The notes beneath the pieces are model-generated. The model saw only the letters and a program-made list of their open reading frames with translations, did not search any database and was not told the origin of the DNA. This document shows, piece after piece, positions 26,301-35,831 of a stretch of DNA of 64,000 nt. Every line of letters begins with the position of its first letter. Within the stretch, counting starts at the first letter, position 1. Position numbers and translations under genes: made by a program. The DNA is from Brachycybe producta (lineage: Eukaryota; Arthropoda; Diplopoda; Playtdesmida; Andrognathidae): NCBI GenBank assembly GCA_036925085.1, contig JAUPFP010000046.1, forward strand, positions 1,433,501 to 1,497,500, in the 5' to 3' direction.

Positions 26301-29300
26301 TTTTGTTGAAAAAAATCAACTTTTTTGTGGGATTTTTAAACTTTTATCGAGTTTTCATCATAAAATCGACCTTCAAACTAAGAAGTAAACCGGGAAAATG
26401 CCCAATTACCAGATAGGCTAGTTCACCCTGGAGCTGAGCTTCTAATATTTTACCTTCTAGGTTCCTATAATAGTACTTCAAACTAAGGGGCACAATCAGA
26501 AACTAAAGGTGGAGTTTGCCTTTGTTCCGGGGCATATTGTCTTTCTGGTCGCTATTTTTCTGCTTTCTTTACAGATGCTAATAGCTAACATTCACCTCCA
26601 ACCCTCGAAGACGAGAGCGGGTGATAGAAACCTCCTTCTTGTCCTAAACCAACTTTCAAGTAAACTTTGCAGGAAAAATTAGGGAGATTTTTCACACGGA
26701 TCGATTAATATTACTGGTCATTTGTTCCTAGACTAATAAGACAGTGGAACTCGCTTGCGGAAGATTTGATTACTTGTAAAATAAACTTGTATTATGGCGC
26801 TCTTATTTTCTTAGAATGCCAGTATTTCAGCTGCAACAGAACACATTGCAATTGTTATTGGGGTTTTTGATGCAATGCATTTGGACTTTTGTCCCTCTGC
26901 CACATTCCTTTCTTGGCTGCGTGCAGAGTAATATTTTACTAATTCAAAAATGGTCAAAAGTATGATGAATGAGTGCAAAAAAAAGTTATAATGGCCATCA
27001 ACATACCTTTTGTGACATATCTCCATGTAGTTGTGTTATGTCCACATTTGCAGCATCGCTTTCCGGATCCGCTTCCTCTTTGTCCGCCACAATATGGGCG
27101 AATAATTTTGCGTGATAGTCTACCATGTCCTGAGTTGGCATAAATACGAGTAACTTGTGTTGGTCACCCTAAAAAACACACAAATAAAGGTATTATAATA
27201 ATGGTCAAGTGGTCAAGCAAATCAGAAACTGACTTTGCACTTCCAAAGAATGAAAGAGGCTAGAGTGACCAATCTCAGTTTGACGGGAACCACTACAAAG
27301 TGTTGTCGAAGGTTCGAAGGAGTAACCAGTTGGTTCGGAAGATCGGTTCCGAAGGTCTCGATGGCACAGTCGACGCGGGCCGGCGAGACGAGACTGAGTC
27401 CGGCCAATCTCTCGACACCGGCGGTCAGTGTGGCCGAAAGCATTGCCACTTGTAGAGTGGCATCTTCGCTTTCGGTTCGTATTTCCTGTTTGAGGGTATC
27501 TACGATACGTTTTATGTCTCTCTCGTAACCCATGTCGGTCAAACGATCCGCTTCGTCCAGAACCACATACTTGACGTTTGAAACTGACAATTGAGAAGAG
27601 TTCTGAAAGTGGTCGAGGAATCTTTGTGGTGTGGTCACTAAGACGTTGATTCCGCGTCGGATGCTCGCTTTTTCCGACTTTCTCTTTTGTCCTCCCATAA
27701 AACAAGCTACAACAATTCTGGTGAAACTCTTTTTTTTTTTTTTTAGAAGAAACAAACAAAAAATGATTATTATTCATTTTGAATCATTTTTTTCTTTCTT
27801 ATATTTTATTAAATTCTGTCAAATATTTTTTCTAACCTTTAATAAAGTATGGAACCATTCGAATGTTTGTACGGCCAACTTTGAACGAAAAGCAAAATAA
27901 TTAATTCGATTTTTTTGAAGGTTAATATAACTTCTTTTTGTGCGATTACCTCTCTAGTCGGGACAATGACAATAGCAAAAATGCCACTGTCCCGTTTGAT
28001 TCGTGGTTCCATCGCTTGCAAATGTTGTATAATGGGTACAGCATACGACAGGGTCTTGCCTGATTATTTTAACAACAAAAATGGAAAATAGGGAATTAAT
28101 ACAAGATCTCATTTTCTCAAAAAGTCTCGAGAGTTCGATCGAGGCTTTCTTTTCTCTTTTTCTAACCTGAACCAGTTTGAGATTTAACCAAAACATCTTT
28201 TCCTTCTAGAATCAAAGGAATAACGTTTTCTTGTACGGCTGTTAACCGCTCAATGTTGAACGACTGTCGTAAATTGGACACCTGAAGGATTTAGTTATTT
28301 GAATGAGTTTAGGCTTCGTTTCAAAGGCTTTTGGAGGCTTCAGAGGGGCAAAGGGCCGCCTACAGAGCTAGTTGGAGCCTACAATGGGAAGAGACCTTTG
28401 GTTTTATTGTTGATTGTGTTTTCAATTTAGGCCACTGAATTGAAAATGGACAAGAAACAAATATTTTCAACAACGCAGCTGCTGCCAAAAATGTATTTTG
28501 AGGGACTCCGGAATTTTACACCACCGGAATAAATAAACTTATAATTAATTGGCAAAAATGTGTCAATTTCTTTTAATAAAGTTAATTATTAATTCATAAA
28601 TCTCGTTATTAGCTGAGAAAAGAAAAACCGCAATTATTTTCCTACCAAACTAATATCTTCCTGTTTTTTACTCTTTAGTTTTTTTAACTAAAATTTTCAA
28701 ATTATTTCATAAATTTCCTTAAGAAAAATGATTTTTGGTTGTTTTTCGAAACTTATTTTGAGGCCCACCCAAGTGGTTCTATATTTGGGCCCCCAGACTA
28801 GTTGGGCGTCCGTGGGCCCCTCTGAAGTAGGGGCTGAATTCTACCATGTATGGGTGTAAGTTAAGGTCTGCAAAGTTTTTTTCTGAAAATATTTCTTCAT
28901 TGATATCTTTAGATGTTGTTCTGAAATAAATATCAAAATATATTTGAATTAATAATTTATTTAAATCTGAAATTTTCTTAACTAACTTTTTCATTTGGGG
29001 AATTTCTGGATTTTTTGTAAAAATCGATGATTTTATTTCTGTTGCCAATGATTTCCCGGGAAATCTGCGCGCATGCGTCTGCGGATCCTCTTTATTTTTA
29101 TTGACGTTTAGTCTTGTACTGAAGCGCCGTTGTTCCTCTGGCGGTGGCGGCTGCAAAGACGATTCTTTGATCTTTTTCGCTTCGCTTTCATCCGTTTCCA
29201 TGGCAACGGCATTCTTGTCTTTATCGTCGTTACCATGAGGACGCTTTATACCAACGCTTGTGGATGGTGCAGCGGCAGTATCCGGCTTGGCAACGGCGAA

Positions 29301-29564
29301 TTGAACGTTCTATAAGAATGAAATGCGCCGTTTATCCATACATTTCTTTAATCATCGGTTTTTCAGTGTGACATCACGTCTATATATTTCTATGATCATG
29401 ACGTCACGCTAACTAATCAATTCATGAAAAGTGGCGGCCATGTGACCGATTTAAGGTATAAACTCGTGCCTTTATAGGGGGAAAATCAGTTAATTTACCT
29501 TCGATTTCGTCTTGCGAGTTCTTGTAGATTTCGTTACACAGTTTGTCATGATGTCGAGCTCCAT
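17392..29564 (-). CDS. DDX31: ATP-dependent RNA helicase DDX31 (Dbp7 family), 12 exons, 687 aa
   Basis: DEAD-box helicase of the DDX31/Dbp7 family, known for nucleolar work in large-subunit ribosome assembly. Exons in transcript order: 29564-29499, 29309-28987, 28920-28845, 28281-28167, 28059-27950, 27878-27837, 27728-27234, 27168-27007, 20096-20037, 19910-19720, 19325-19232, 17721-17392; every phase closes and introns are GT-AG. Visible motifs: Q motif near residues 163-172, motif I SQTGSGKT 189-196, PTRE 227-230, MGGQ 255-258, TPQR 277-280 (usual TPGR), DEAD 302-305, SAT 342-344, SRGLDLP 487-493, HRVGRTAR 512-519. The C-terminal DUF4217 has KAFQSYVR (611-618) and LHLGHLAKS (636-644), diagnostic of this family. 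The N-terminal 130 residues are low-complexity and charged. Intron 8 (20097-27006) is 6.9 kb and full of repeats; intron 11 holds a family B MITE. The start is the first ATG of exon 1, in frame with the rest. Length is in the family range. Confidence 0.95.
17768..18122. mobile_element. MITE family B, copy 2, in DDX31 intron 11
   Basis: Right end CTATAAAGCCACCTTAA and the block CCGCAGTGGCGCCATTTGAT are intact; the left outer end is truncated to start at TTTTTAGAAACTGCAATAGT. Confidence 0.7.
18461..18826. mobile_element. TA-flanked MITE with CAGTATGTCTCA ends, in DDX31 intron 11
   Basis: Perfect 12 bp terminal repeats CAGTATGTCTCA and TGAGACATACTG, flanked by TA on both sides (18459-18460, 18827-18828). 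Tc1/mariner-type non-autonomous element of 366 bp; no ORF. Confidence 0.75.
19440..19680. other. GC-rich island within DDX31 intron 10
   Basis: About 240 bp of near-balanced composition in AT-rich surroundings. On the minus strand a 59-codon frame starts with ATGCAGCATGCTGGCGG and ends near 19500; a CGAGGTCTACCTCGACTCTG and GAAGTCGA cluster makes short palindromes. Not part of the DDX31 reading frame. Origin unknown: transposon scrap, enhancer or ncRNA. Confidence 0.4.
20310..20516. repeat. Degenerate GT-rich minisatellite in DDX31 intron 8
   Basis: About 12 bp units of the type TTTGTGGGCCTT and TCGTGGGTTT recur with substitutions from GGGTCCGGTGGG to TGCGTTTGGTG. Confidence 0.6.
21941..22210. 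mobile_element. MITE A, full copy, in DDX31 intron 8
   Basis: TTTCAGAAGAGCAACACTAA and GTGTTAGAAACTAGAATGGT on the left, CCCCTTCTAGTTTCTAAAAC and CTTCTGAAAGACATAATA on the right. Confidence 0.75.
22308..22622. mobile_element. MITE family D, copy 1, in DDX31 intron 8
   Basis: Shares with the copies at 44297 and 61968: GTTCTACAGAGCC(C)CGTGAAGGACAAAC, AAAATATTGATTTAT, CCTTAACTGGATTCCGTATA, ACACATTTAATTTGAATTCA and the closing GTACAAGGTAT. It sits beside a MITE A copy. Confidence 0.75.
23236..24117. mobile_element. 880 bp element with GGCCCTGTTTCCACTTG ends, in DDX31 intron 8
   Basis: GGCCCTGTTTCCACTTGG on the left is complemented by CAAGTGGAAACAGAGCC on the right, flanked by TTAA/CTAA-like bases. 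A 125-codon ORF overlaps its left end but shows no transposase motif. A nested segment at 23388-23600 is shared with 49718-49921. Confidence 0.65.
23388..23600. repeat. GTGGCGATCAC repeat, copy 1
   Basis: AAGTGGCGATCACATTCGCA, ATATTTAAAG, TGCAATGTGTCCTTGA and a TTGCACGGAATC-like end correspond in order to 49718-49921. Confidence 0.55.
24118..25336. other. AT-rich intronic stretch of DDX31 intron 8
   Basis: No coding or clear element. CAT trinucleotide run at 24752-24768 and several poly-A/T tracts. Confidence 0.4.
25337..25593. mobile_element. MITE A, full copy, in DDX31 intron 8
   Basis: CTTCATTATTCTGTCTTTCA, GTTTTAGAAACTAGAAAGGG, GATATCTTTCAAAATAAGCT; right arm GAACTACCCTTTCTAGTTTC. Confidence 0.8.
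26700..26865 (+). pseudogene. Relic of a non-LTR retrotransposon reverse transcriptase C-terminus
   Basis: One frame reads [20 protein letters not shown] followed by [14 protein letters not shown]. It resembles the common C-terminal signature of LINE reverse transcriptases, where an FFPR-type motif is followed by W-N-S-L-P and a short helix. An in-frame stop precedes it and no other RT motif is seen upstream, so only a decayed 3' scrap remains. It lies on the opposite strand within DDX31 intron 8. Confidence 0.35.
28398..28653 (-). mobile_element. Truncated mariner-type MITE, in DDX31 intron 3
   Basis: On the minus strand it starts TTAGTTTGGTAGGAAAATAA then TTGCGGTTTTTC, matching the full copy at 50634 through TCTCAGCTAATAACGA and CAACAATAAAACCAAAG, where similarity stops. 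A TA flanks the intact end. Confidence 0.75.
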
Positions 29565-30456
29565 GTTTAATATATTAATGTCAACAAAAGAAACGTAAAA
29601 ATTCCGATAAATAACACTAAATACTGAAGCGTAATTGGCGACGTCTTCAAGATAAAGCGTGTTTGTGGCCCACGTGACGTGTTGTCAAATATCAATTTTA
29701 TCTTATCACGCCGATAGCTGAAAGCGGCGACTAAAAATCAAATTTTATTAAAGCAAATTAACTTATTAATAGAGGTTTAACTACAGTTTTAGAAACTTTT
29801 AAAAGCAAAAAAAGGTTAATTATACTTATTTTTTTAACTATAAATGTTTATTATTTGTTTTAGATATTTCTAAAAATGTCCGCGGGTATTTTAGCCGCCA
29901 CCGCTTGCTGCAAATGCTATTTGGCGGCGAAAAAAATACAACGTAATTATTTATGTAATTTTAGCAAATCATAAAAGATTATTTAATCTAAATTTTATAA
30001 AAATTAACCGATATTTTTACTAAATATTATAAATTATGCTTAAAATGACTTTATATGTTAAAATTTGACAATGTTTTTAGGAAGATAGGGATTTATGCGG
30101 ATTTTTGTTTTGTCGCAAAGGTCAAGTTTTATGGTTCAATAACGAAAAGCATAAATGGCCTTAGCGTATTCATATCATGGGCGATATTTCGAAGCAGGTT
30201 TTATGTGTTTTATCTTCGTAGATGAGTGACCTAATATGGTGTTTTAGCATTATGCTTTATAATGCTTTTAAGAAGCCATCTTCGTTTCGAAATTGTGCTT
30301 CAATAATATGACTTCATGACTTTAGTATTGTTTATCGTCTGCTTTCTTGTTAATATTATGATAAATGCATTTTGGTAATGTTTCTTTTAAGGCCATAAGA
30401 TCAAATAGATTCATTTATCTTTGAAATTGTACGCGTTTTTTGTTTGTTTTTGTGTT
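29565..30456. promoter_or_regulatory. Divergent intergenic/promoter region of DDX31 and ABHD16A
   Basis: The 892 bp between the two start codons. It contains CACGTGACGTG at 29671-29681, an E-box overlapping a CRE-like half site, about 110 bp upstream of the DDX31 ATG, and a GCCGCCACC-rich patch near 29891. A 32-codon ORF starts at 29876 (MSAGILAATACC...) but it does not splice in frame to ABHD16A exon 2, so it is at most 5' leader. No TATA box is obvious for either gene. Assignment as a shared promoter is inference from geometry. Confidence 0.5.
29671..29681. promoter_or_regulatory. E-box overlapping CRE-like site
   Basis: CACGTGACGTG: a perfect palindromic E-box CACGTG overlapping TGACGTG. 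It lies in the divergent gap, closer to DDX31. Such sites bind bHLH-Zip or bZIP factors in animals; use here is inferred. Confidence 0.4.
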
Positions 30457-33400
30457 ATGGCTGAATTATGGCGATGCATGTTTGGTCCAAGACTGACTAG
30501 GATATTAACAGGACCAGATATTGATGTAATTTGGAGTTTTTTTGGTGGAGTTAAATGATTGGAGGTGGGGTTGGGTCCTCAACTCCTGGGTCCTGATTCC
30601 TTGGGTCCCAAAAGTCCTATCTTGAAATGCAAAGCAGAAATTTACAGAAATATGCTTAAAGTTTACTTTGACACGTAATTTTTGCAAGTTTTTTCTAATT
30701 AATTCTGTGGATTTCAACAACTTGTTTGTAGACTTTTGCAGTTTTCTACCGATTTTTACAGATGTTACACATTTTTTGCAGATTTTTGTAGCATGTCTTT
30801 ATATTTCTAATGTGTCTTTGTTTTTTGTGATGTGTTTTAATAATTTGTTGTTCTTTTCTAACTAGGGACGTCCCTATAAAGCAAACGCCATTGAATCATG
30901 GAGTGATGGACTTATAAAATTGGTATGATATCCAACTCTGTATGAGATTAGCGATTTCTGACTGGCACTCGAGGGCAAGAAGAGGCTAGAGAGCCCCACA
31001 GAAACCTTTGAGGCCTTGATTCATTCCCCTGCCGATCTCGAGAGGGTTGAGTTGGGTCTTAATGCTGATGAACGGGACCCTTGATTCGTTTCTTTTTCAG
31101 TTAGGTGCCCTTTGGTCGTTTGCCGTGTTCACGTGTCCTCTGTTTGTGCCCATACTCTGTTACAAAAGAGACAGTTTCACGAGGAATCGGATTCTGTGGT
31201 TACTGAAATATTCGATAGTGTTCGGTGTCGTTTTCGTCGGTTCTTTCTGTTTTCGTGGAATCGGACGTTTTGCAAATCAGGACTATCGTGCTTTTCTCGT
31301 AGCTTTAAACAATGCGAAGACAAATAGGTCTCAGGAATCGAAGGTTTTCTCTTTTTATGTTTTATTTTTCGTAATTTCATCGTTTCCATTTTTTAAGAGC
31401 TAAAACTTTATTTTTTATAGTTGGTTTTATCGAGTTACGAGTTCTGTTTCTGGGCTTGGCCGACGGACTTTCGATGGGACGATGTCGAAGGGTAAAAGAA
31501 ATGCATTCTTTTGTCGGTTTTTCTAATAAAAAAATTAAGAAGAAAATCAGATTGTGTTTTAAAAAGAATTTGTGAAAAACATTTAATTTTTAATTACATT
31601 AGTGAGTTAGTGATTTATTTTTAATTATATGGAAGTTTGGCTATTTTGCATTTCAGAAAAGCAACATCATCAAGAAATTTGTGTTTTAGAAACTAAATAA
31701 AAGTTAATATATTTAAATGTAAACATTTTATGGTAATTTCAAATTTCTTTTAGTTTTTCATTTCAAAATTGGGCTAAAAATCGAATAGAAAAGTCCGATA
31801 AAGGCTAAAAACTTAAAAATTTCGGAGCATTTTCATGTATAAAAAGTTTAATTTAAAAGATCATCATAATGAAAATACTAATAAGGGATTCAGTTATGGG
31901 TACACTTCTAGTTTTCTACCATACTTTCAATTTCTTAATGTTGCTTTTCTGAGATTACAGAATTAAACTGTGTTAGACGTCTTAAATTAAATTGAATCTT
32001 AAGTTTTTCTTGTTTCGAAATCTTGCTTTCTAACAGTGAAAATAAGAAAGAATCTCGGGCTTTGAACCGTCTTTCGAAACGTGGGACCATTTTCGAGAAG
32101 ATCAGAGCGATTCCGTGCGACATCGCAAGGTTTTAAGGAGCTCAACTTTTTTTTCTTCTTCAATTTTGCGTTAACAACTATTCTTTCAATTGTTTTAATT
32201 TAGTTATTTTATTGCAACATTGGTTGGTCGTCGCCTTCTTTATCCTGGGTCATTACAGATTATTCAGTCTCTTGTTTGTAAGTTTAAATTGAAATGAAAT
32301 TAATGAAAGTATTTCATGATTTATTAGAAACTAGAAGAGTAAAACATGATTTCCATAATTTTTTTGGTAGAAAAAAAGGACGAAAAAGTTTAATTTTAAA
32401 AAATATTGTCATAGCAATCATGTTTTACTCTTCTAGTTTCTAATAAATCATGAAATTCTTTCACACTTCACTTCAAAAAAAGTGTTTTTTTGTGTGCGTG
32501 TTTCTGCGTTGTTTTTATCGTTTTTTTCTTCTTCTGGATTTATTTTTTCAGATCCACAACTTCTTAACGGAAGAATCCGGCTTCAGCAGGAGGTTTCACG
32601 TCATTGAAAGCGGTTCAAAAAACCAGCCGAATCAACTTTTATGTCTTTTGTTTTGCAGCTCGGTGGCAATAGGTTCAAACTACTGTCGAGAGACAACAAC
32701 GAGATCGACGTCATGGTGATCGATCGAAGGAATAAAGTCGGCCACGAATTTAGAGACACTTTGGTTTGTGTTTTCAGTGAAATCTGAGAAGGAATTCGTA
32801 ATCTTTTTTAATTCTTTTCATCTTGTATATATTTTTGAAGGTGATTTGTTGTGAAGGAAATGCAGGTTTTTACGAAATGGGAATCATCGACACTCCTCTT
32901 AAAGCCAGTTATTCTGTTCTCGGATGGAATCATCCCGGATTTGGAGGCTCCACGGTTAGAACTAATTTACGTTTTGGTGGACTTTCTCAGCGTTTTTTAA
33001 AACTATAAAACAGAAAGTGTTTCCAGAAACTTAAATATTAATTGAAGCACTAAAATGGATTTTCATATTTATATCGTTCAAAAGAAATTTTTATTTGAAG
33101 GTTTTTGAACGATTTTTTGATTTTTTTTAGAAATCTAGAATCTGAAGTTATCATAAAAAGTTTATTTCTTAAAGAAATATCCACTTGAAAATACTAATTT
33201 CCTCTTCTAGTATCTAAAACACTTTCATTTTCTGGAAAAAGGCTCGAATATTGTTCTCATTTATTTGCATATTTTGCAAATGCTTGTCATTTTTTCGATT
33301 CTCTCAAAACTTTCTCTTTCTTTAATCATCATTCGGACGAAAGGGTTTACCGTTTCCCGATCAAGAAATGAATGCGATTGATGTCGTGATGCAATTTGCA

Positions 33401-35047
33401 ATTCATAAATTGGGATTCAAAATTGAGGATATCGTAATTTACGGTTGGTCGATCGGTGGTTTCACTGCAACTTGGGTTGCCTCGACTTATCCCGAGATAC
33501 AAGGACTGGTAAATTGTTTCTCTATTTCTCGACAAACTTACGAGCCCCTTTAGATACACCAGAGTTGCACATGTGAGACGTGATCATGAGCAGCACGTGC
33601 GTCTATACGCTGTATAAGCTGTTAATGGCAAAAGTCCTTTTTGAGCCGACCTTTTGTTTGCCATAGATTCTCGATGCGACGTTCGACGACGTTCTTCCGC
33701 TCGCTCGTGCACAGATGCCTGATATTCTTAGTGAGGATTCGTATTTTATTTCTCGTGCAATTCATGTTCCGAATCCGTGAAATCTGTTTTCTCTTTTAAC
33801 AGGTGGAATCGTATCGAGAACGATCAGAGATCATCTTAATCTCGTAAATGTGGATCAGTTATGCCAGTGGGTTTGTCGTAAGTTTCTATCAATGCGTCGT
33901 CGTTGTAATTTTTTTTTTTTTACTTTTAGGTATTCGGGTCCAGTTCTTTTGATCCGTCGTACGGACGATGAAGTGATAACGACAAAGTTCGAAAAATCTC
34001 TATTTATTTCATTCTCGTTAATTATAAGATCGTTTTTGTTCTTTCTATCCTGTGTTTTTCGAATAGTCAATCGTTAGGAGTTCAAGCGAATCGAGGAAAC
34101 TTTTTATTGAAACACCTCTTACAGAAAAGGTTTGATCGGGTTTTTGTTTTTCTTTTGGATGACTTCGATTTTTTTGTTTAGGTATCCAAAGATTTTCAAT
34201 AACGATTCGATGGAATTTCTTCAGACTTGGTTAAGTCTCGAAAAACAACATCAAGGTGATTTTTCAGTTGGGATTTTTATGATGCAAAAAAACGAACGAC
34301 AAACGAATTTTCCAGATTTATTTTGAATCTAGAAGGGTAAACGAATTTTCATGAATATGTTTTTTTATGTGAAGATATCGTTGAAAATGAACTTTTTATG
34401 GCTGTTTAAAAGAAAAACAAGCTAATTTTAAATGATTTAACAATAATTTTAACAAACTATCATAAAATATTTTATTTTATCATGAGAATTATGTATATGC
34501 CTTTGGTTACTCTTCTAGTTTTTAATTAATTCTTGAAATTATTAACAAAAAAAATTCAAATTGCCAAAATTTGCCTCAACTTTTCCACTTCTATTTTCTC
34601 GACAGTTGCGTTATGGAACGAGTACGGTGTTAATGAAGAATTATGTGAGACTTTGGCTTGGAGTGCGGCCGAAGACGATGGAACTTATCCTTCCAGTCTG
34701 GGTCCGTTCATTTTATTCTTTTGTACTTTTCACGATTCTCCTTCTTATATTAAAACCATTTTTTTCTCTTCTTTTTCTTTTTTCAGGAGAAGGAATGAAA
34801 CAGGAAGAATTGATGCAAATGACAATATTCTTGGTTTGATTTTTTTTGTCGTTTACGTCAATTGTCTCGTGTTTTAGATTGTTAAATGTCGTTTTTATTA
34901 TTTTCATAGGCGTCGAAATACATGACGAGTTTCGATCACACTCACTGTCAGCCGCTTCCGGCAGACATGTTTACGATGCCTTGGCGTCCGTCGGACGTTT
35001 CGAGCCGTAGTTCGAGTCCCTTCGACACTGGAGACGGTGACCCTTAG
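30457..35047 (+). CDS. ABHD16A: ABHD16A phosphatidylserine lipase, 18 exons, 544 aa
   Basis: Alpha/beta-hydrolase of the ABHD16A (BAT5) family, a membrane lipase that makes lyso-phosphatidylserine. Exons: 30457-30525, 30866-30922, 31101-31343, 31421-31491, 32037-32129, 32204-32277, 32552-32592, 32659-32763, 32841-32954, 33344-33508, 33667-33730, 33803-33866, 33930-33986, 34067-34129, 34182-34255, 34606-34701, 34787-34833, 34910-35047; all phases close. The N-terminus MAELWRCMFGPRLTRIL matches the family start. Two hydrophobic segments lie near residues 45-63 and 76-93, followed by RGIGRFAN. The lipase core shows VICCEGNAGFY (252-262), GWNHPGFGGST before residue 290, and nucleophile elbow YGWSIGG with Ser325. 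By alignment the acid is Asp400 (in RRTDDEVITT) and the base His511 (in THCQPLP). Introns 4, 6, 9 and 15 contain copies of MITE family A. Length is close to the human protein. Confidence 0.95.
31649..31967. mobile_element. MITE A copy in ABHD16A intron 4
   Basis: CATTTCAGAAAAGCAACATC and GTGTTTTAGAAACTAAATAA on the left; ACACTTCTAGTTTTCTACCA and TAATGTTGCTTTTCTGAGAT on the right. Fills most of the 545 bp intron. Confidence 0.65.
32298..32456. mobile_element. Short MITE A derivative in ABHD16A intron 6
   Basis: TTTCATGATTTATTAGAAAC TAGAAGAGTAAAACATGATT is mirrored by AATCATGTTTTACTCTTCTA GTTTCTAATAAATCATGAAA. Near-perfect 40 bp arms with a loop of about 75 bp; the most regular hairpin of the family here. 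Confidence 0.75.
33010..33236. mobile_element. MITE A copy in ABHD16A intron 9
   Basis: CAGAAAGTGTTTCCAGAAAC to CCTCTTCTAGTATCTAAAAC, with ATATCGTTCAAAAGAAATTT and AGTTTATTTCTTAAAGAAAT as inner arms. Confidence 0.65.
34308..34540. mobile_element. MITE A copy in ABHD16A intron 15
   Basis: TTTTGAATCTAGAAGGGTAA to GGTTACTCTTCTAGTTTTTA, with GAAGATATCGTTGAAAATGA inside. Degraded but complete in outline. Confidence 0.6.
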
Positions 35048-35135
35048 TAATTTAAAGAATGTTACGAGAGGATTTTTCTTTAGAACCTTCGAATGTCAGT
35101 TTCTAACGAGTCCCGATGACATTCATTAATTTAAA

Positions 35136-35324
35136 GGCGTTCACAGACGAGCGACTTTTAGTGGTTGGCGCGTGGCTTGAAACCAACCACTTTTGAGTCG
35201 ATTACCAGCGGTTCAGAAGTGGTTCTAGTGTAGTTGAATGAACTGCAACTAGTGGTCATATAAAAACTCGAACGTGGTCGGTTTTGGGCCACATGCCACT
35301 GAAAGTCGCTCGCCTGTGAACGCC
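35136..35324. mobile_element. MITE with GGCGTTCACAG ends, downstream of ABHD16A
   Basis: GGCGTTCACAGACGAGCGAC TTTTAGTGG is mirrored by CCACTGAAAGTCGCTCGCCT GTGAACGCC. 189 bp, no ORF; would lie in the ABHD16A 3' UTR if the 35715 poly(A) site is used. Confidence 0.8.
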
Positions 35325-35501
35325 AGAACTAGAAAAGAAAAAACAGTTCTCATAATCTTAATTTTATTTCTATGTCTCTGTTTTTAAAAGAGAAATCAAC
35401 TTAAAAACGAAAGAAAAACGAACAAATGAAAGTTATATTGCACCAAAAATCAATTTTTCTGTTATTTTTTGATTAATTACTAATTAACAAAGAAAAATTG
35501 C

Positions 35502-35630
35502 CATAAAAAGTTTTATTTTGAAAGATATCAGTGTGGTGTTTTTAAAGTTTCAAACGCCTTTCGAACTCTTTGATTATTCTGTCTTTCAAGTGCAAAATGA
35601 AGAGAAACTTGAATGTGTTTTAGAAACTGA
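35502..35630. mobile_element. Rearranged MITE A fragments
   Basis: ATAAAAAGTTTTATTTTGAA AGATATCAGTG (inner right arm) is followed directly by TTCGAACTCTTTGATTATTC, CTGTCTTTCAAGTGCAAAAT and GTGTTTTAGAAACTGAAAG (outer left arm of another copy). Confidence 0.6.
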
Positions 35631-35714
35631 AAGTGACCTAACAGACGACATGTTGTCTCCCTCGGGTCTGTGTTTCAAGCATATTTGCAAACACCATATG
35701 CACAACTGCATATT

Positions 35715-35741
35715 AATAAAAAACCAACAAATATAAATAAA
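35715..35741 (+). terminator. Candidate poly(A) signals of ABHD16A
   Basis: AATAAA at 35715-35720 and again at 35736-35741, the first canonical hexamers I find after the ABHD16A stop. This would give a 3' UTR of about 670-700 nt that contains a 189 bp MITE and a MITE A fragment. A non-canonical earlier site is possible. Confidence 0.4.
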
Positions 35742-35763
35742 AATGTGATAACAAAATGACGAA

Positions 35764-35769
35764 TTTATT
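35764..35769 (-). terminator. Candidate poly(A) signal of PIGC
   Basis: Reads AATAAA on the minus strand, 63 bp after the PIGC stop codon. It faces the ABHD16A poly(A) signals only about 25-50 bp away, so the two transcripts probably overlap at their 3' ends. Confidence 0.5.
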
Positions 35770-35831
35770 GATTCATGAACACATTAAAATGATGATAAAT
35801 ACAATTATAACAAAGTAGCAAAAGAAACTTT

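Noticed and set aside
29876-29974. 32-codon ORF as the first exon of ABHD16A
   Set aside because: Its donor is in the wrong phase for exon 2, while 30457-30525 gives the family N-terminus with phase 0.
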